Notes: a model not told the origin generated them from the sequence alone. A stretch of 64,000 nucleotides of DNA from Campylobacter peloridis LMG 23910 (GCF_000816785.1 NZ_CP007766.1:1302001-1366000), one strand, 5' to 3'; counted from the first letter of the stretch, positions 44,430-55,880 are shown. Numbers and translations are program-made.

Positions 44430-46756
44430 CGTAGTTTTAAACCATATTCATCATTTAGCATTTTGATAATTTTATCAATATGTTCAAGAACTACATTATC
44501 CTCTAAAGTTTTTTCAAAATCTCTAAACACAAGATTAATTGTCAAGCTATAAAAATCACCTAAATTTGCATCTGTGTATAAATCCACCACTCTAAAAGTT
44601 TCTAAAATATCAATATCTAATTTTGCAATACTATTTTTGATTTTTTCATATGCAAAACCTTTAGGAATAACTATACTTAAATCTCTGCTTATAGAAGGAA
44701 ATTTAGAATAAGCTTTAGCAATTTTAAATTCTTGCTTTAAACCTTCTAAATCAAACTCACAAATATAAGTTTTAGCTAAATCTCTTTTATTTTCTACACT
44801 TAAATGCACTCTACCTACAAATCCTATACGCTTGCCATTTTTATATACATTTGCTTGTTCATATGGACTTAAAAATGTATATTCTGATTTTTGTAAACTA
44901 AACTCACCTATAATACTTTTTAATTCTGCTAAAAAAGTATAAAAATCCACCAAAACAGGTTTAGCTTTATTTGTTATTTTAGCTTCTTCTTTGTAACCAC
45001 TAAAAATCATTGCAAATTTAACATGTTCATTCGAAAATTCATCAAAAACACTACCACACTCAAAAAGTTTGATTTTCTTTTTGGAATTTCTTAGATTAAA
45101 ACTTGCTGCATTTAAAAGATGATTAATCAAAGTACTTCTTAGTGTATTAAGCTCATTGGTAATGGGATTAATAAGTTTATTTTTAATGCACTTAAATCCT
45201 AGCTGATTTAATTCTTCTTCATTATCTAAAACATAATGTATACTTTCAAAATATCCATTACTACTTGCTTTTAGTCTTAAATTTTTAAGCTCTTGATAAT
45301 CAAAATATACTTGATTTAAACGATTTTTTTCTTTAAATTCTAAAGCTTTTGATGGGATATTATCAATACCAATAATTCTTACTATCTCCTCGCTAATATC
45401 AGCTATATTTACTATATCACTGCGATGAAGAGGGATTTTGATATTAAATTGCTCATCATTTACCACACTTATTTCAAAACCTAATTTTTTAAGAATTTTT
45501 ACTAAATTATTTTTATCTATAGGCATACCAATGATTTTATCAATCTCTGCACCAAAAATTCCGATAATATTTGCTTCATTTTCTTTAAAAATTTGTTGGC
45601 TTCCTGAAAAAACACTAATTGCACCAATTTTCAAGCATTCATTAAATAAATATTCCATTCCCAAAGAAAGCTTAGGCTCACTGCCTCTTAAAGAACGATA
45701 TATAGTATCGTTTTTCTTTTTATGAAAGGCTATTGCATTTGCTATAGTTTGAGGATGAGTATAACTTGCTTCTATAATGATAATTTTACTCTCATCATTG
45801 ATTTTAAATTTATCCTCTTGTTCTATACCTGCTAAAGCAATTAACTCATCTTTGTAATAAACCCCATATTCTCCATGCTCTTGAGTTTTAATTTCTAAAA
45901 TAATCTTTTCATCAATTTGGCATTCCTTGCAAAGTTTATGAAAATCATAAGCACAAAAAATCACCCCGCTTGCATGGGTTGTATAAGTTAAAAGATTTTC
46001 TATATTGTTATTTTTATATGCTTCAATCAAAGCAAGACGGATTTGTATGGTAATATTTAGTTTAAATTCTTCTTTAACTTCTAAAGCCTTATAAGCAAAA
46101 AATCCTTCAATATCACTTTGATTTTTAACACTTAATATTCTTCCTATACCTACACTATTTTCGCTTTCTTTTAAAGGATTTAATTCTTTTAAATTTAAAT
46201 CAAGTGCTGCACTTAAATCTCTAGCAACACCATATAAACTCAAACAATCCCCACGATTTGGAGTGAGCTCTATTTCAATTAATTCATCATTAAAAAGTTC
46301 ATAAGTATTTAAAGCTTTTCCTAGAACTAATTCTCCCATACTTTCATCTAAAACCATAATGCCTTCATTGCTTTTTCCAAAACCAAGCTCACTAGAAGAA
46401 CAAATCATGCCCATAGATTCAACCCCTCTAAGTTTAGCAGGTTTTATCTCAAGTCCGCTAGGAAGCACTGCGCCCACTAAAGATACGGCTACAAATTGAT
46501 CTTTATCAACATTTTTTGCCCCACAAACAATTTGCAAAATTTCATTTCCAACATCTACTTTACAAATATTTAATTTATCTGAATTTTCATGTTTAACTTT
46601 TTCTAAAACTTTACCAACTACAACTTTTTGGGGAGCTTTAACACTTTTGAAACTATCAACTTCCAATCCTATGGAATTTAAGGTATTTACTATAGTTTGT
46701 GTCGATATTTCACTTAAATCAATCCATTCACTTAACCAATTTCTACTAATAATCAT
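44426..46756 (-). CDS. pheT: Phenylalanine-tRNA ligase beta subunit
   Basis: 776 residues, normal for PheT. The N-terminal EMAP/tRNA-binding domain shows [25 protein letters not shown], then B3/B4 editing, B5 and the anticodon-binding-like C-terminal domain ([15 protein letters not shown]). Together with PheS it forms the alpha2-beta2 enzyme charging tRNA-Phe. It overlaps both pheS and aroA by ATGA. Confidence 0.97.
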   Translation of the reverse strand: MIISRNWLSEWIDLSEISTQTIVNTLNSIGLEVDSFKSVKAPQKVVVGKVLEKVKHENSDKLNICKVDVGNEILQIVCGAKNVDKDQFVAVSLVGAVLPSGLEIKPAKLRGVESMGMICSSSELGFGKSNEGIMVLDESMGELVLGKALNTYELFNDELIEIELTPNRGDCLSLYGVARDLSAALDLNLKELNPLKESENSVGIGRILSVKNQSDIEGFFAYKALEVKEEFKLNITIQIRLALIEAYKNNNIENLLTYTTHASGVIFCAYDFHKLCKECQIDEKIILEIKTQEHGEYGVYYKDELIALAGIEQEDKFKINDESKIIIIEASYTHPQTIANAIAFHKKKNDTIYRSLRGSEPKLSLGMEYLFNECLKIGAISVFSGSQQIFKENEANIIGIFGAEIDKIIGMPIDKNNLVKILKKLGFEISVVNDEQFNIKIPLHRSDIVNIADISEEIVRIIGIDNIPSKALEFKEKNRLNQVYFDYQELKNLRLKASSNGYFESIHYVLDNEEELNQLGFKCIKNKLINPITNELNTLRSTLINHLLNAASFNLRNSKKKIKLFECGSVFDEFSNEHVKFAMIFSGYKEEAKITNKAKPVLVDFYTFLAELKSIIGEFSLQKSEYTFLSPYEQANVYKNGKRIGFVGRVHLSVENKRDLAKTYICEFDLEGLKQEFKIAKAYSKFPSISRDLSIVIPKGFAYEKIKNSIAKLDIDILETFRVVDLYTDANLGDFYSLTINLVFRDFEKTLEDNVVLEHIDKIIKMLNDEYGLKLR

Positions 46757-47745
46757 CTAAATTGCTCCAATAATCTTAAATCACCTTCAAACATAGAACG
46801 CAAATCAGGAATTTTATGCAAAAGCATAGCAAAACGCTCTACACCTAAACCAAAGGCATAGCCACTTACATTTTTATAACCTACAAATTTATAAACATTA
46901 GGATCAACAACACCACACCCTAAAACTTCAAGCCATCCTGTTTGCTTGCAAACTCTACATCCACAACCTTTGCAAAACACACAAGAAATATCCACTTCAG
47001 CAGATGGTTCTGTAAAAGGAAAAAAGCTTGGTCTAAAACGCACTTTTACATCGCCAAACATATGTTTTAAAAAATGTTCTAGCATATCTTTTAAATTTGC
47101 AAAATTTACTTTATCACCCTCTTCAACTACAAGCCCTTCTACTTGATGAAACATAGGCGTATGAGTAATATCAAAATCTCTTCTAAAAACTGCACCAGGC
47201 GCTATCATTCTAATAGGTGGTTTTTGAGAAAGCATAGTTCTAATTTGCACTGGAGAAGTTTGCGATCTAAGCAAAGTTTTATCTTCAAAATAAAAAGTAT
47301 CTTGCATATCTCTTGCGGGGTGATTTTGAGGTAAATTTAAAGCTTCAAAATTATGAAAATCATCTTCAATCAAAGGCCCTTTTTCTATGCTAAAATTTAA
47401 AGCTGTAAAATACTCTATGATTTTATCCATAGTTTGCATAATTGGGTGCAAAGCACCTGCATTTGAAGTTTCATCAAAAAAACTAAAATCTTGCACATCT
47501 TGTTTCATTTTTTCATTCAAAGCTTGTTCTTCTAATTCTTTCAATTTAACTTGATAAGCTTTGTTAAATTCATCTCTTGCTTTATTTAAACCATTTGCAA
47601 ATTCTTTTTTTTCATCACCTTCTAAATCCTTTAACTTTGCAAATTCTAAAGTCAAAATTCCTTTTTTACCTAAAACACTCACTTTTATATTTTCAAGCTC
47701 TGCTAAAGTGTTTGCAGAAGCAATTTTAGTTATCATATCTTGCAA
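46753..47745 (-). CDS. pheS: Phenylalanine-tRNA ligase alpha subunit
   Basis: 330 residues. A coiled-coil N-terminus precedes the class II catalytic core: motif 2 [25 protein letters not shown] and motif 3 [18 protein letters not shown]. The [12 protein letters not shown] segment is diagnostic. An inserted [17 protein letters not shown] cluster holds five cysteines that may bind zinc; such a loop occurs in many bacterial PheS. It is the first gene of pheS-pheT-aroA-ispH. Divergent from the HIT gene with an 85-nt gap. Confidence 0.97.
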   Translation of the reverse strand: MQDMITKIASANTLAELENIKVSVLGKKGILTLEFAKLKDLEGDEKKEFANGLNKARDEFNKAYQVKLKELEEQALNEKMKQDVQDFSFFDETSNAGALHPIMQTMDKIIEYFTALNFSIEKGPLIEDDFHNFEALNLPQNHPARDMQDTFYFEDKTLLRSQTSPVQIRTMLSQKPPIRMIAPGAVFRRDFDITHTPMFHQVEGLVVEEGDKVNFANLKDMLEHFLKHMFGDVKVRFRPSFFPFTEPSAEVDISCVFCKGCGCRVCKQTGWLEVLGCGVVDPNVYKFVGYKNVSGYAFGLGVERFAMLLHKIPDLRSMFEGDLRLLEQFR

Positions 47746-47783
47746 TTTTTACTCCAACTAAATTTTTTTTAAACATTCTAATG

Positions 47784-47789
47784 TAAAAT
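47784..47789 (+). promoter_or_regulatory. Possible -10 box of the HIT gene
   Basis: ATGTAAAAT, an extended -10-like sequence about 40 nt before the ATG at 47831. Confidence 0.4.
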
Positions 47790-47830
47790 TATTTAAAATT
47801 AGCAAAAATAATAGAAAAAAGGAATAACAA

Positions 47831-48196
47831 ATGAGAGAAAAAACTATATTTGAGTTGATTATTGAAGGAAAAATTCCAGCAAACAAAGTCTTAGAAAGTG
47901 AAAAATTTTTAGCATTTCATGATATAAATCCAAAAGCACCTATCCATGTTTTAATCATTCCAAAAGAACATTTTGAAAATTTCCAAGAATTAAAACCTGA
48001 ACTTATGAGTGAAATGACTAAATTTATTCAAGAGTTAGCCATGCTTTTAGGGCTTGATAAAAGCGGGTATAGACTAATTACAAATTGTGGAAAAAATAGT
48101 GGCCAAGAAGTGTTTCATTTGCATTTTCACATGCTAGGTGGATTTGAGCTTCCAAAAAGCAAAGAAACTCAAATCAATCCCGAATCTTTATTCTAA
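47831..48196 (+). CDS. HIT-family nucleotide-binding hydrolase (HinT-like)
   Basis: 121 residues. The histidine triad HLHFH is at 96-100, and FHDINPKAPIHVLIIPKEH upstream is the HinT-type substrate pocket. Members hydrolyse AMP-lysine or other adenylated phosphoramidates; the cellular substrate here is unknown. AAAAAGG precedes the ATG. It is monocistronic, ending in a bidirectional terminator with pckA. Confidence 0.92.
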   Translation: MREKTIFELIIEGKIPANKVLESEKFLAFHDINPKAPIHVLIIPKEHFENFQELKPELMSEMTKFIQELAMLLGLDKSGYRLITNCGKNSGQEVFHLHFHMLGGFELPKSKETQINPESLF

Positions 48197-48216
48197 AAGA
48201 GTTTAACTCTTTTAGA
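48192..48216. terminator. Bidirectional terminator between the HIT gene and pckA
   Basis: TCTAAAAGAG and CTCTTTTAGA form a 10-bp stem with a 5-nt loop, overlapping both stop codons. Confidence 0.7.
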
Positions 48217-49786
48217 TAGCAGGACCTGCTAATTTAAATTCTGATCCTTCTTTTACATCTTCATAGCGTTTAAAATTTTCTATAAACATTTTAGCAAGCT
48301 TTAGTTTAGTTTCTTCATAGGCCTTTTTATCTTCCCAAGCATTGATAGGATTTAGCACTTTAGCTTCAACACCAGCAAGTTCTTTTGGAATAGCAAGATT
48401 AAATAAATCATAATTTTCAAATTCACAATTTTTTATACTACCATCTAAAATAGCATTAATACAAGCTCTAGTAGCTTTTATACTCATTCTTTTACCAACC
48501 CCATAAGCACCGCCGCTCCAGCCGGTATTTACTAGATAAACATTAACATCATGCTTAGTGATTTTTTCACCCAAAAGCTTAGCATAAATAGTTGGATGTA
48601 GCGGTAAAAATACTTCTCCAAAACAAGCTGAAAAAGTAGCAACAGGTTCGCTAATCCCTCTTTCTGTTCCTGCAACTTTTGCTGTATATCCACTTAAAAA
48701 ATAATACATCGCTTGTTCTTTGCTAAGTTTGCTAACTGGAGGTAAAACCCCAAAAGCATCTGCTGAAAGAAAGATGATATTGCTAGGATGACCTGCACTA
48801 AGACTTGGTTCATGGTTTAAAATATGTTCTATTGGGTAGGATACTCTTGTATTTTCAGTTTTTGAGCCATCATTAAAATCAACACTTAAATCTTCTTTTA
48901 AAACTACATTTTCTAAAAGTGCATTTTGTTTTATAGCTCCATAAATTTCTGGTTCACTTTGAGGATCAAGGTTAATACATTTTGCATAACAACCCCCTTC
49001 AAAATTAAACACACCCTCATCATCCCAACCATGTTCATCATCGCCAATTAATTTTCTTTTTGGATCAGTTGAAAGAGTGGTTTTACCTGTGCCACTAAGC
49101 CCAAAGAAAAGTGCAACATCGCCTTTTTCTCCAACATTAGCACTACAATGCATTGAAAGTTTATTTTCTAGTGGAAGCCAATAATTCATCATAGAAAAAA
49201 TTCCCTTTTTCATCTCTCCGCCATACCAAGTTCCACCAATTACTGCTATATTTTCTTCTATGTTAAAAATTACAAAAACTTCAGAATTTAAGCCATCTTT
49301 TTCATAGTCTTCATTCACACATTTGCAAGCATTATAAACAATAAAATCAGGGTTAAAATCTGCTAACTCTTCTTCTTTAGGACGAATAAACATATTTTTT
49401 ACAAAGTGTGCTTGCCAAGCAATTTGTGTTACAAAACGCACCGCTTTACGACTTTTTAACGAAGCACCACAATAAGCATCTTGTATATAAATATCACTAT
49501 TGCTAAGTTGTTTTTTAGCTTTTGTTAAAAGTTTTTCAAATAATTCTTTGCTAATAGGTTGATTAATCTTACCCCAAGCAACAAATTTTTGTGAAGGATC
49601 TTGTTTTACAAAATACTTATCTTTAGGACTTCTACCAGTAAAAATTCCCGTATCTACGCTAAAAGTTCCATTTTTTGTGCAAATTCCTTCTTTATTTTCA
49701 ATTTCATGCTTTAAAAGTTCATCATAACTAATATTATGATAAATCTTTTTAATATTTTCTAAGCCTAGTTTTTCTACATCTTTCAT
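48212..49786 (-). CDS. pckA: Phosphoenolpyruvate carboxykinase (ATP)
   Basis: 524 residues. The ATP-type motifs are present: [12 protein letters not shown], the P-loop [11 protein letters not shown], and [21 protein letters not shown] for metal binding. The enzyme converts oxaloacetate to PEP, the gluconeogenic route that Campylobacter relies on since it lacks a complete glycolysis. The neighbour pycB (11 nt upstream) deals with oxaloacetate too, so the pair is an anaplerotic/gluconeogenic module. TAAGGAGG lies before the ATG. Confidence 0.97.
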   Translation of the reverse strand: MKDVEKLGLENIKKIYHNISYDELLKHEIENKEGICTKNGTFSVDTGIFTGRSPKDKYFVKQDPSQKFVAWGKINQPISKELFEKLLTKAKKQLSNSDIYIQDAYCGASLKSRKAVRFVTQIAWQAHFVKNMFIRPKEEELADFNPDFIVYNACKCVNEDYEKDGLNSEVFVIFNIEENIAVIGGTWYGGEMKKGIFSMMNYWLPLENKLSMHCSANVGEKGDVALFFGLSGTGKTTLSTDPKRKLIGDDEHGWDDEGVFNFEGGCYAKCINLDPQSEPEIYGAIKQNALLENVVLKEDLSVDFNDGSKTENTRVSYPIEHILNHEPSLSAGHPSNIIFLSADAFGVLPPVSKLSKEQAMYYFLSGYTAKVAGTERGISEPVATFSACFGEVFLPLHPTIYAKLLGEKITKHDVNVYLVNTGWSGGAYGVGKRMSIKATRACINAILDGSIKNCEFENYDLFNLAIPKELAGVEAKVLNPINAWEDKKAYEETKLKLAKMFIENFKRYEDVKEGSEFKLAGPAI

Positions 49787-49797
49787 TTTAATCCTCC

Positions 49798-51582
49798 TTA
49801 TTTATAAGTCATTAAAACTTGTCCTTCACTAACACTATCTCCTGCATTTACTAAAATTTCTGCAATTTCTCCATCCTTGCTAGAAGTAAGCTCAATCTCC
49901 ATTTTCATTGCTTCAAGTACAGCTACAACCTGCCCGCTTTTTACGCTATCTCCCACATTTACTAAAATTTTAAAAACATTAGCATTCATACTAGCTGTAA
50001 CTGCATTACTTGTATCACTTACTTGAGCTTTTTTTATTTCTGTATTGTTATTTTTAACATTAATAGCATTTTTAACATTAACATCTCTATCAAATCCTGC
50101 ACTTACTTCTACATGATATTTGTTGCCATTTACTGATACAGTAAATTGATTTTCGTTTGCAAGATTTGATTTTAACTTATTATCTTTTCTAACATTAACT
50201 TTAGCTTCACCTTTTAAAAAGGCTATACCCTTTTCTTTGCAAGCTGCAACGATAAAAATATTTTCTTCGCTTGTTTCTAAATTTTCTTTTTCAAGTAAAT
50301 TTTTAATATAGGCTATGCTTTTTGTTTCATCTTTATCAGCAATATCACTTGCAAGTTGAGTGGTTGGCTCTAGCTTTAATTGTGTGCTTGCAAGTTTAAC
50401 TACTTCAGGATCTGGTGCAACAGGGGTTTTTCCAAAATACCCTAAAACCATTTTTCCATATCCATCTGCAATTTTTTTCCAAGGGCCAAACATAACATTA
50501 TTAAAAGCTTGTTGAAAATAAAACTGACTAACAGGGGTTACTGAAGTTCCATAGCCACCTTTTTCAACCACTTCTTGCATGGCTTTGATAACCGCTGGGA
50601 ATTTGTCTAAAATATTATTATCTCTCATCATTTGAGTATTGGCAGTTAATGCACCACCTGGCATAGGTGAAAAAGGTATTAAAGGATTTACCGCTGTTGC
50701 TTCAGGTGGTAAAAAATAATCTTTCAAACAATCTTTTAAAACTTCTTCATATTCTAAAATTTTTTCACTATCTAAACCAAGATCAAAATTACTTCCTTTT
50801 AATGCATGAAGCATGGTTAAAATATCAGGTTGAGAAGTTCCTCCACTAACAGGAGCTGCGGCTAAATCAATCCCATCAACTCCCGCTTCTAAAGCTGCTA
50901 AGTAGCATGCTATACTTACCCCTGCAGTTTCATGCGTATGTAATCTTATATGCATATTTTCAGGTAAGTTTTTTCTGGCCATTTTAATAACTTCATAAAT
51001 TTTATTTGGATTTGAAGTTCCACTTGCATCTTTAAAACAAATACTATCAAATGGAATTTGAGCTTGTAGGATTTCTTTTAAAATTCTTTCATAAAAAGGC
51101 ACATCATGTGCACCTTTGCATTTTGGAGGTAGGTCCATTAAAGTAATAGTAATTTCATGTTTTAAACCATGTTTAACTATACATTCTCCACTAAATTTTA
51201 AATTATTTACATCATTTAATGCATCAAAATTTCTTATAGTTGTTGTGCCATGTTTTGCAAACATTTTTGCATGCAAATCAATGATTTCTTTACTGCCTGT
51301 ATCAAGCGCTACAGTATTAACCCCTCTTGCAAGGGTTTGTAAATTTACATCTTTTCCAACTATAGCTCTAAATTTATCCATCATTTCAAAGGCATTTTCG
51401 TTTAAATAAAAAAATAAACTTTGAAACCTCGCACCACCACCAAATTCAAAATGTGTAATTCCTGCTTCTTTGGCTGCTTTTACAGCAGGAAAAAAATCAT
51501 CCATTAAAACTCTAGCCCCATAAACAGACTGAAAGCCATCTCTAAAGGTTGTATCCATCACATCAATTAATTTTTTAGCCAT
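49798..51582 (-). CDS. pycB: Pyruvate carboxylase subunit B / oxaloacetate decarboxylase alpha-type
   Basis: 594 residues. The carboxyltransferase barrel starts [15 protein letters not shown] and has the FKDASGT metal-site motif and HTHETAG. A Lys/Asn-rich linker (about 460-520) leads to a biotinyl domain with EAMKM, biotin lysine at about 560. In campylobacters this subunit works with a separate biotin carboxylase (PycA, not in this window) to make oxaloacetate. Oxaloacetate decarboxylase is the alternative reading, but no beta or gamma subunits lie nearby, and the PEPCK neighbour supports the carboxylase. AAGGATAAATA precedes the ATG. Confidence 0.92.
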   Translation of the reverse strand: MAKKLIDVMDTTFRDGFQSVYGARVLMDDFFPAVKAAKEAGITHFEFGGGARFQSLFFYLNENAFEMMDKFRAIVGKDVNLQTLARGVNTVALDTGSKEIIDLHAKMFAKHGTTTIRNFDALNDVNNLKFSGECIVKHGLKHEITITLMDLPPKCKGAHDVPFYERILKEILQAQIPFDSICFKDASGTSNPNKIYEVIKMARKNLPENMHIRLHTHETAGVSIACYLAALEAGVDGIDLAAAPVSGGTSQPDILTMLHALKGSNFDLGLDSEKILEYEEVLKDCLKDYFLPPEATAVNPLIPFSPMPGGALTANTQMMRDNNILDKFPAVIKAMQEVVEKGGYGTSVTPVSQFYFQQAFNNVMFGPWKKIADGYGKMVLGYFGKTPVAPDPEVVKLASTQLKLEPTTQLASDIADKDETKSIAYIKNLLEKENLETSEENIFIVAACKEKGIAFLKGEAKVNVRKDNKLKSNLANENQFTVSVNGNKYHVEVSAGFDRDVNVKNAINVKNNNTEIKKAQVSDTSNAVTASMNANVFKILVNVGDSVKSGQVVAVLEAMKMEIELTSSKDGEIAEILVNAGDSVSEGQVLMTYK

Positions 51583-51639
51583 TATTTATCCTTCTTTTTG
51601 CATTATAAAATTATAACTTCACTTTCTTAAAAAACAAAT

Positions 51640-52974
51640 TTATAAAATTTGATTTAACATAATGATAACAATTGCAATAGGTGCAATAAATCTTAGTAAA
51701 AAATACCAAACCTCAAAAATACTTTTGCTCATAAATTTAGAAAACAATCCATAAATTCTTTTTTTATCCATGAAAAACCCAACAAAAATAGCACTAGCAA
51801 TGGCTCCAAGTGGCAACATAAAATTAGAAGTTAATTTATCCAAAATATCAAAAAAGCTTAAACCAAAAAAATTAAAACTAGCTCCATAACTAGCACTAAA
51901 AGATAAAATACAACTCATTCCCAAAAGAAAAACTACAAAGCCTATAAAAATCAAAGCTTTTTTTCTTGAAATTTTATATTCATTCACAAGATAAAAAGTA
52001 AAAGGTTCTATCATGGAAACTGCTGAAGTAATTCCTGCAAAAAATAAAGCTAAGAAAAAATAAAAAGCTAAAAAATGTCCAAAAATAGTGCCTAGATTAG
52101 AAAACAAAGTTGTTAAAGATATAAATACAAGTCCAGCACCTTCTGCAGGATTAGCATTAAATTTAAATATAAAAGTAAAAACAATAAGCCCCATCATAAG
52201 CCCTATGCAAATATTTAAAAATACAATTATCATTGAGCTAGTGATTAAATTCGTATCATCTTTTAAAGAAGCTGCATAAGTAGTAATACATCCTATACCT
52301 AAACATAAAGTAAAAAACGCAAGTCCTAAAGCTGTTAATACTGAATTTAAGCTAAGTTTAGCAAAATCAGGATAAAACAAATAAATAAAAGCTTCTTTAA
52401 ATCCATCTTGAAAAAAACAATACACTAGCATTAAAATAAGCATGATAAACAAACTTGGCATAATCCAAACATTAAGTTTTTCTATACCACTTTTTACTCC
52501 TTTTGAAACCACAAACAAAGTTAGAAAAAAAGCAATCAAAAAATACAAGCTGCTTTCTAAAATACTATTTTGTATTAAATTTCCAAACAAAGCTCCTGCT
52601 TCTTGAGTGTTAGTAGGCAAATAATAAATCGAAGTTATCATGTATTTTAAAACCCAACCCATAATAACAAGATAAAAAGATAAAACAAAAATTCCACCCA
52701 ACATAAAAAAACCTGCAAATTTCCATTTGTGAGCATACTTAGTTGCTAAACTTTTATAAGCATTTACAGGATCACTTTGGCTTAATCTACCCATAGCAAT
52801 TTCGGCTAAAAACACACAAAATCCTATACTAATTGTTAAAATCAAATACAAAATCACAAAAGCAAAACCTCCATTTTGCCCTACTAAGGTTGGAAATTTC
52901 CAAGCATTCCCAAGTCCAATAGCCCCACCTGCTACTGCTAAAACAAAACCTATTTTAGAAAATTTATCATTCAT
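51640..52974 (-). CDS. NSS (sodium:neurotransmitter symporter) family transporter, copy 3
   Basis: 444 residues, eleven or twelve helices. The helix 1 motif FVLAVAGGAIGLGNAWKFP holds the unwound sodium/substrate site of NSS (LeuT-like) proteins; KSGIEKLNVWIMPSLFI marks helix 5. Members import amino acids with sodium. Helix 1 GGAIG differs from GSAVG in the other two copies and the middle helices diverge, hinting at a changed substrate. AAGGTAAAAGA precedes the ATG, 9 nt after the previous gene. The three form one operon. Substrate is unknown. Confidence 0.87.
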   Translation of the reverse strand: MNDKFSKIGFVLAVAGGAIGLGNAWKFPTLVGQNGGFAFVILYLILTISIGFCVFLAEIAMGRLSQSDPVNAYKSLATKYAHKWKFAGFFMLGGIFVLSFYLVIMGWVLKYMITSIYYLPTNTQEAGALFGNLIQNSILESSLYFLIAFFLTLFVVSKGVKSGIEKLNVWIMPSLFIMLILMLVYCFFQDGFKEAFIYLFYPDFAKLSLNSVLTALGLAFFTLCLGIGCITTYAASLKDDTNLITSSMIIVFLNICIGLMMGLIVFTFIFKFNANPAEGAGLVFISLTTLFSNLGTIFGHFLAFYFFLALFFAGITSAVSMIEPFTFYLVNEYKISRKKALIFIGFVVFLLGMSCILSFSASYGASFNFFGLSFFDILDKLTSNFMLPLGAIASAIFVGFFMDKKRIYGLFSKFMSKSIFEVWYFLLRFIAPIAIVIIMLNQIL

Positions 52975-52983
52975 TCTTTTACC

Positions 52984-54321
52984 TTAAAAAAAGATTCCTC
53001 TAGCCATGATTAAAACTACTGCTAGTGGTGAAATATATCTTAAAAAGACATACCAAATTTCAAAAAATATTCCTTGCATGTAAGGTTTAAATAAAATTTG
53101 TAAAGCTTCTTTTTTAAGCACAAAACCAACAAAAAAAGCTGTTACTAAAGCTGAAATTGGCATTAATAAATTCTGGATGAAAAAGTCTAAAATATCAAAA
53201 AAACTTTTTCCAAAAAAATTCAAGCTATCAGCACTTGGGCCATAAAAAGAAAGTATAGATAAGCTTCCAAGAAAATACACAATTATTCCAACAAAAACCA
53301 AAGCTTTTTTTCTTGAAATTTGATAACGATTTATAAGATAAAATGTAAAAGGTTCTATCATTGAAATTGCTGAAGTAATCCCAGCAAAAAATAAAGCTAT
53401 AAAAAAGGCTATGGCTAAAATATTGCCTAAAAATCCCAATTTAGCAAATAAAGTCATTAAAGATATAAAAATAAGCCCTGGGCCTTGCTGAGTAGGATCA
53501 GCTCCAAATTCAAAAATAAAAGTAAAAACAATAAGTCCCATCATAAGTCCTATGATGGTATTGATGATGATAATATTAAAAGCACTGCTGATAAAATTAG
53601 TTTTATCAGGCAAACTTGCTGCATAAGTTAAAATCACGCATACCCCTAAAGACATACTAAAAAATGCAAGACCTAATGCATCTAATATAGAATTAACACT
53701 TAATTTTGAAAAATCAGGCACAAATAAAAACTCACTAGCCTTAGAAAAACCATCCATACTAAAAGAATATCCAAGCATCAAAATAAGCAAGATAAACAAA
53801 CTTGGCATCATCCAAACATTGAGTTTTTCTATACCGCTTTTAATACCTTTTGATACTACATAAAAAATAACAATAAAAACAAAGCTAAAACAAATAAATT
53901 GTGATAAAACATCATTAGAAAGCAAATTACCAAAAGCAGCACCAGCTTCATTGGTATTACTTGGAAGGGTAAAAAACCCCATATAAGCATATTTTACAAT
54001 CCAACCAATTACCACACTATAAAAAGAAACCAAAATAATAGCACCTAGCATAAAAAATCCTGCATAAGACCATGCTTTTTTATTCTTAGGTGCCAAAGAA
54101 TGATAAGCATTAACAGGATCTTTTTCACTAAGTTTTCCTATGCTAAGCTCAGCTAAAAAAATCACAAAAGCTACGCCCAAAGTTAATAACAAATACACAA
54201 TCACAAAGGCTGAGCCCCCATTATTTCCCACTAAGGTTGGAAATTTCCAAGCATTTCCAAGCCCAACAGCAGAACCTGCCACAGCCAAAATAAAACCTAT
54301 CTTAGAAAATTTATCATTCAT
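52984..54321 (-). CDS. NSS (sodium:neurotransmitter symporter) family transporter, copy 2
   Basis: 445 residues. It shares helix 1 (FILAVAGSAVGLGNAWKFP) and long stretches of helices 4-6 with copy 1; the segment ending LMLGYSFSMDGFSKASEFLF is nearly word-for-word the same. AAGGTAAAAGA lies before the ATG, identical to copy 3, a sign of recent duplication. It should import an amino acid with sodium. The extracellular loops and C-terminal helices differ most. It is 9 nt after copy 1. Confidence 0.88.
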   Translation of the reverse strand: MNDKFSKIGFILAVAGSAVGLGNAWKFPTLVGNNGGSAFVIVYLLLTLGVAFVIFLAELSIGKLSEKDPVNAYHSLAPKNKKAWSYAGFFMLGAIILVSFYSVVIGWIVKYAYMGFFTLPSNTNEAGAAFGNLLSNDVLSQFICFSFVFIVIFYVVSKGIKSGIEKLNVWMMPSLFILLILMLGYSFSMDGFSKASEFLFVPDFSKLSVNSILDALGLAFFSMSLGVCVILTYAASLPDKTNFISSAFNIIIINTIIGLMMGLIVFTFIFEFGADPTQQGPGLIFISLMTLFAKLGFLGNILAIAFFIALFFAGITSAISMIEPFTFYLINRYQISRKKALVFVGIIVYFLGSLSILSFYGPSADSLNFFGKSFFDILDFFIQNLLMPISALVTAFFVGFVLKKEALQILFKPYMQGIFFEIWYVFLRYISPLAVVLIMARGIFF

Positions 54322-54330
54322 TCTTTTACC

Positions 54331-55683
54331 TTAAAAAAATAATTGTTTTATCATGATAAAAATCACCGCTAAAGGTGAAATATAGCGCACAAAAAAATAC
54401 CAAATTTCAAAAAACATACCTTTCATGTAAGGACCAAATAAAGTTTGTAAAGCTTCTTTTTTAAGCACAAAACCAACAAATAAAGCACCAAAAAGTCCAC
54501 CCAAAGGCATCATTAAATTAGAAGCTAAATAATCAAGTGCATCAAAAAAACTTTTTCCAAAAATTACCAAAGAATCTTTACTCCATTCAATACCTGATAA
54601 TATACATAAACTTCCTAATACATAAACTATAATACCTATTAACAACAAAGCTTTTTTACGAGAAAAGTTAAAAGAATTTATTAAATAAAAAGTTAAAGGC
54701 TCTATCATAGATACTGCAGAAGTAATCCCGGCAAAAAATAAAGCTATAAAAAAGGCTATAGCTAAAATATTTCCTAAAGGTAAAAATCCAACTGGATCGA
54801 TATTTGAAAATAAACTCATTAAAGATACAAAAATCAAACCTGGACCTTGTTGAGCAGGATTGCCATTAAATTCAAAAATAAAAGTAAAAACAATAAGCCC
54901 CATCATAATGCCAATAATAATATTTATAATAATAATATTTATAGTGCTGCTAATAAAATTTGTCTTATCAGATAAACTTGCAGAATAGGTTATAATCGAA
55001 CCCACCCCAATAGATAAAGAAAAACAAGCAAGTCCTAAAGCACTTAAAAACGCCCCTACTCCAAGTTTAGAAAAATCAGGTGAAAACAAAAACTCACTAG
55101 CTTTAGAAAAACCATCCATGCTAAAAGAATATCCAAGCATCAAAATAAGCAAGATAAACAAACTTGGCATCATCCAAACATTGAGTTTTTCTATACCGCT
55201 TTTTACTCCTTTTGATACCACATAAAAAATTATTACAAAAACAAAGGTAAAACAAATAAACTGCGATAAAACATCTTTAGAAAGTAAATTTGTAAAAATA
55301 ACACCACTTTCTTCTATGTTTTTTGGTAAAGGAAAAAAACCTAAATAAGCATATTTTACAATCCAGCCTATAATCACACTATAAAAAGAAACAATCAAAA
55401 TTGCACCTATCATAGAAAATCCAACAATCGACCATGCTCTTTTATATTTTGGCGCTAAATTATAATATGCATTAACAGGATCTTTTTCACTAAGTTTTCC
55501 TATACTAAGCTCAGCTAAAAAAATCACAAAACCTACACCTAAAGTTAAGATTAAATATAAAAGCACAAAGGCTGAACCTCCATTTTGCCCTACTAAGGTT
55601 GGAAACTTCCAAGCATTTCCAAGTCCAACAGCAGAACCTGCCACAGCTAAGACAAAACCTATTTTAGAAAATTTTTCATTCAT
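54331..55683 (-). CDS. NSS (sodium:neurotransmitter symporter) family transporter, copy 1
   Basis: 450 residues, first gene of the transporter operon. Helix 1 FVLAVAGSAVGLGNAWKFP and KSGIEKLNVWMMPSLFI are family landmarks. It carries a short insertion (SNIDPVGFLPLGN) in a loop that the others lack. The 197-base spacer before it is shared with the divergent atpE promoter. C. jejuni has two such genes at this site as I recall (Cj0934c and Cj0935c); a third copy here is an expansion. The likely role is sodium-coupled amino-acid uptake; the substrate cannot be read. Confidence 0.88.
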   Translation of the reverse strand: MNEKFSKIGFVLAVAGSAVGLGNAWKFPTLVGQNGGSAFVLLYLILTLGVGFVIFLAELSIGKLSEKDPVNAYYNLAPKYKRAWSIVGFSMIGAILIVSFYSVIIGWIVKYAYLGFFPLPKNIEESGVIFTNLLSKDVLSQFICFTFVFVIIFYVVSKGVKSGIEKLNVWMMPSLFILLILMLGYSFSMDGFSKASEFLFSPDFSKLGVGAFLSALGLACFSLSIGVGSIITYSASLSDKTNFISSTINIIIINIIIGIMMGLIVFTFIFEFNGNPAQQGPGLIFVSLMSLFSNIDPVGFLPLGNILAIAFFIALFFAGITSAVSMIEPLTFYLINSFNFSRKKALLLIGIIVYVLGSLCILSGIEWSKDSLVIFGKSFFDALDYLASNLMMPLGGLFGALFVGFVLKKEALQTLFGPYMKGMFFEIWYFFVRYISPLAVIFIMIKQLFF

Positions 55684-55804
55684 AAATATAACCTTAAATA
55701 ATTTTATAAAATTATAAAAGTTTTTAATGTAGCTAAAAAAAACTTTAATTTATTTTAAAATAAATATTTTTAGCAAAATTCAATAATTTTAAAGTTAATA
55801 TTGA

Positions 55805-55810
55805 TATAAT
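55805..55810 (+). promoter_or_regulatory. Predicted -10 box of atpE
   Basis: TGATATAAT, an extended -10 sequence. Transcription would start near 55816-55818, giving a leader of about 64 nt. Confidence 0.6.
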
Positions 55811-55815
55811 TTTGC

Positions 55816-55860
55816 TTTTAAAATCACGAGTAGGGATACGCAAGCCGAAAGGATTTAAAA
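55816..55860 (+). promoter_or_regulatory. Structured 5' leader of atpE
   Basis: Arms 55816-55825 and 55852-55860 can form a 9-bp stem with one bulged A, closing a G/C-richer loop of 26 nt that includes AGTAGGGATACGCAAGCCGA. The stem would lie at the very 5' end of the mRNA, with the ribosome site AAGGA after it. A stabiliser or an RNA switch is possible; I do not recognise the motif. Confidence 0.45.
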
Positions 55861-55880
55861 TACTTTTTTAAGGATAAATC

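Noticed and set aside
46930-46990. Cysteine cluster in PheS as a sign of horizontal transfer or fusion
   Set aside because: Such a zinc-like loop occurs in many bacterial PheS proteins, and the rest of the gene is ordinary.
55829-55853. Resemblance of the atpE leader to a glutamine riboswitch (AGTAGG then CCGAAAGGA)
   Set aside because: Only short parts agree, the three-helix junction is missing, and that class is known mainly from cyanobacteria. Left as an unassigned structured leader.
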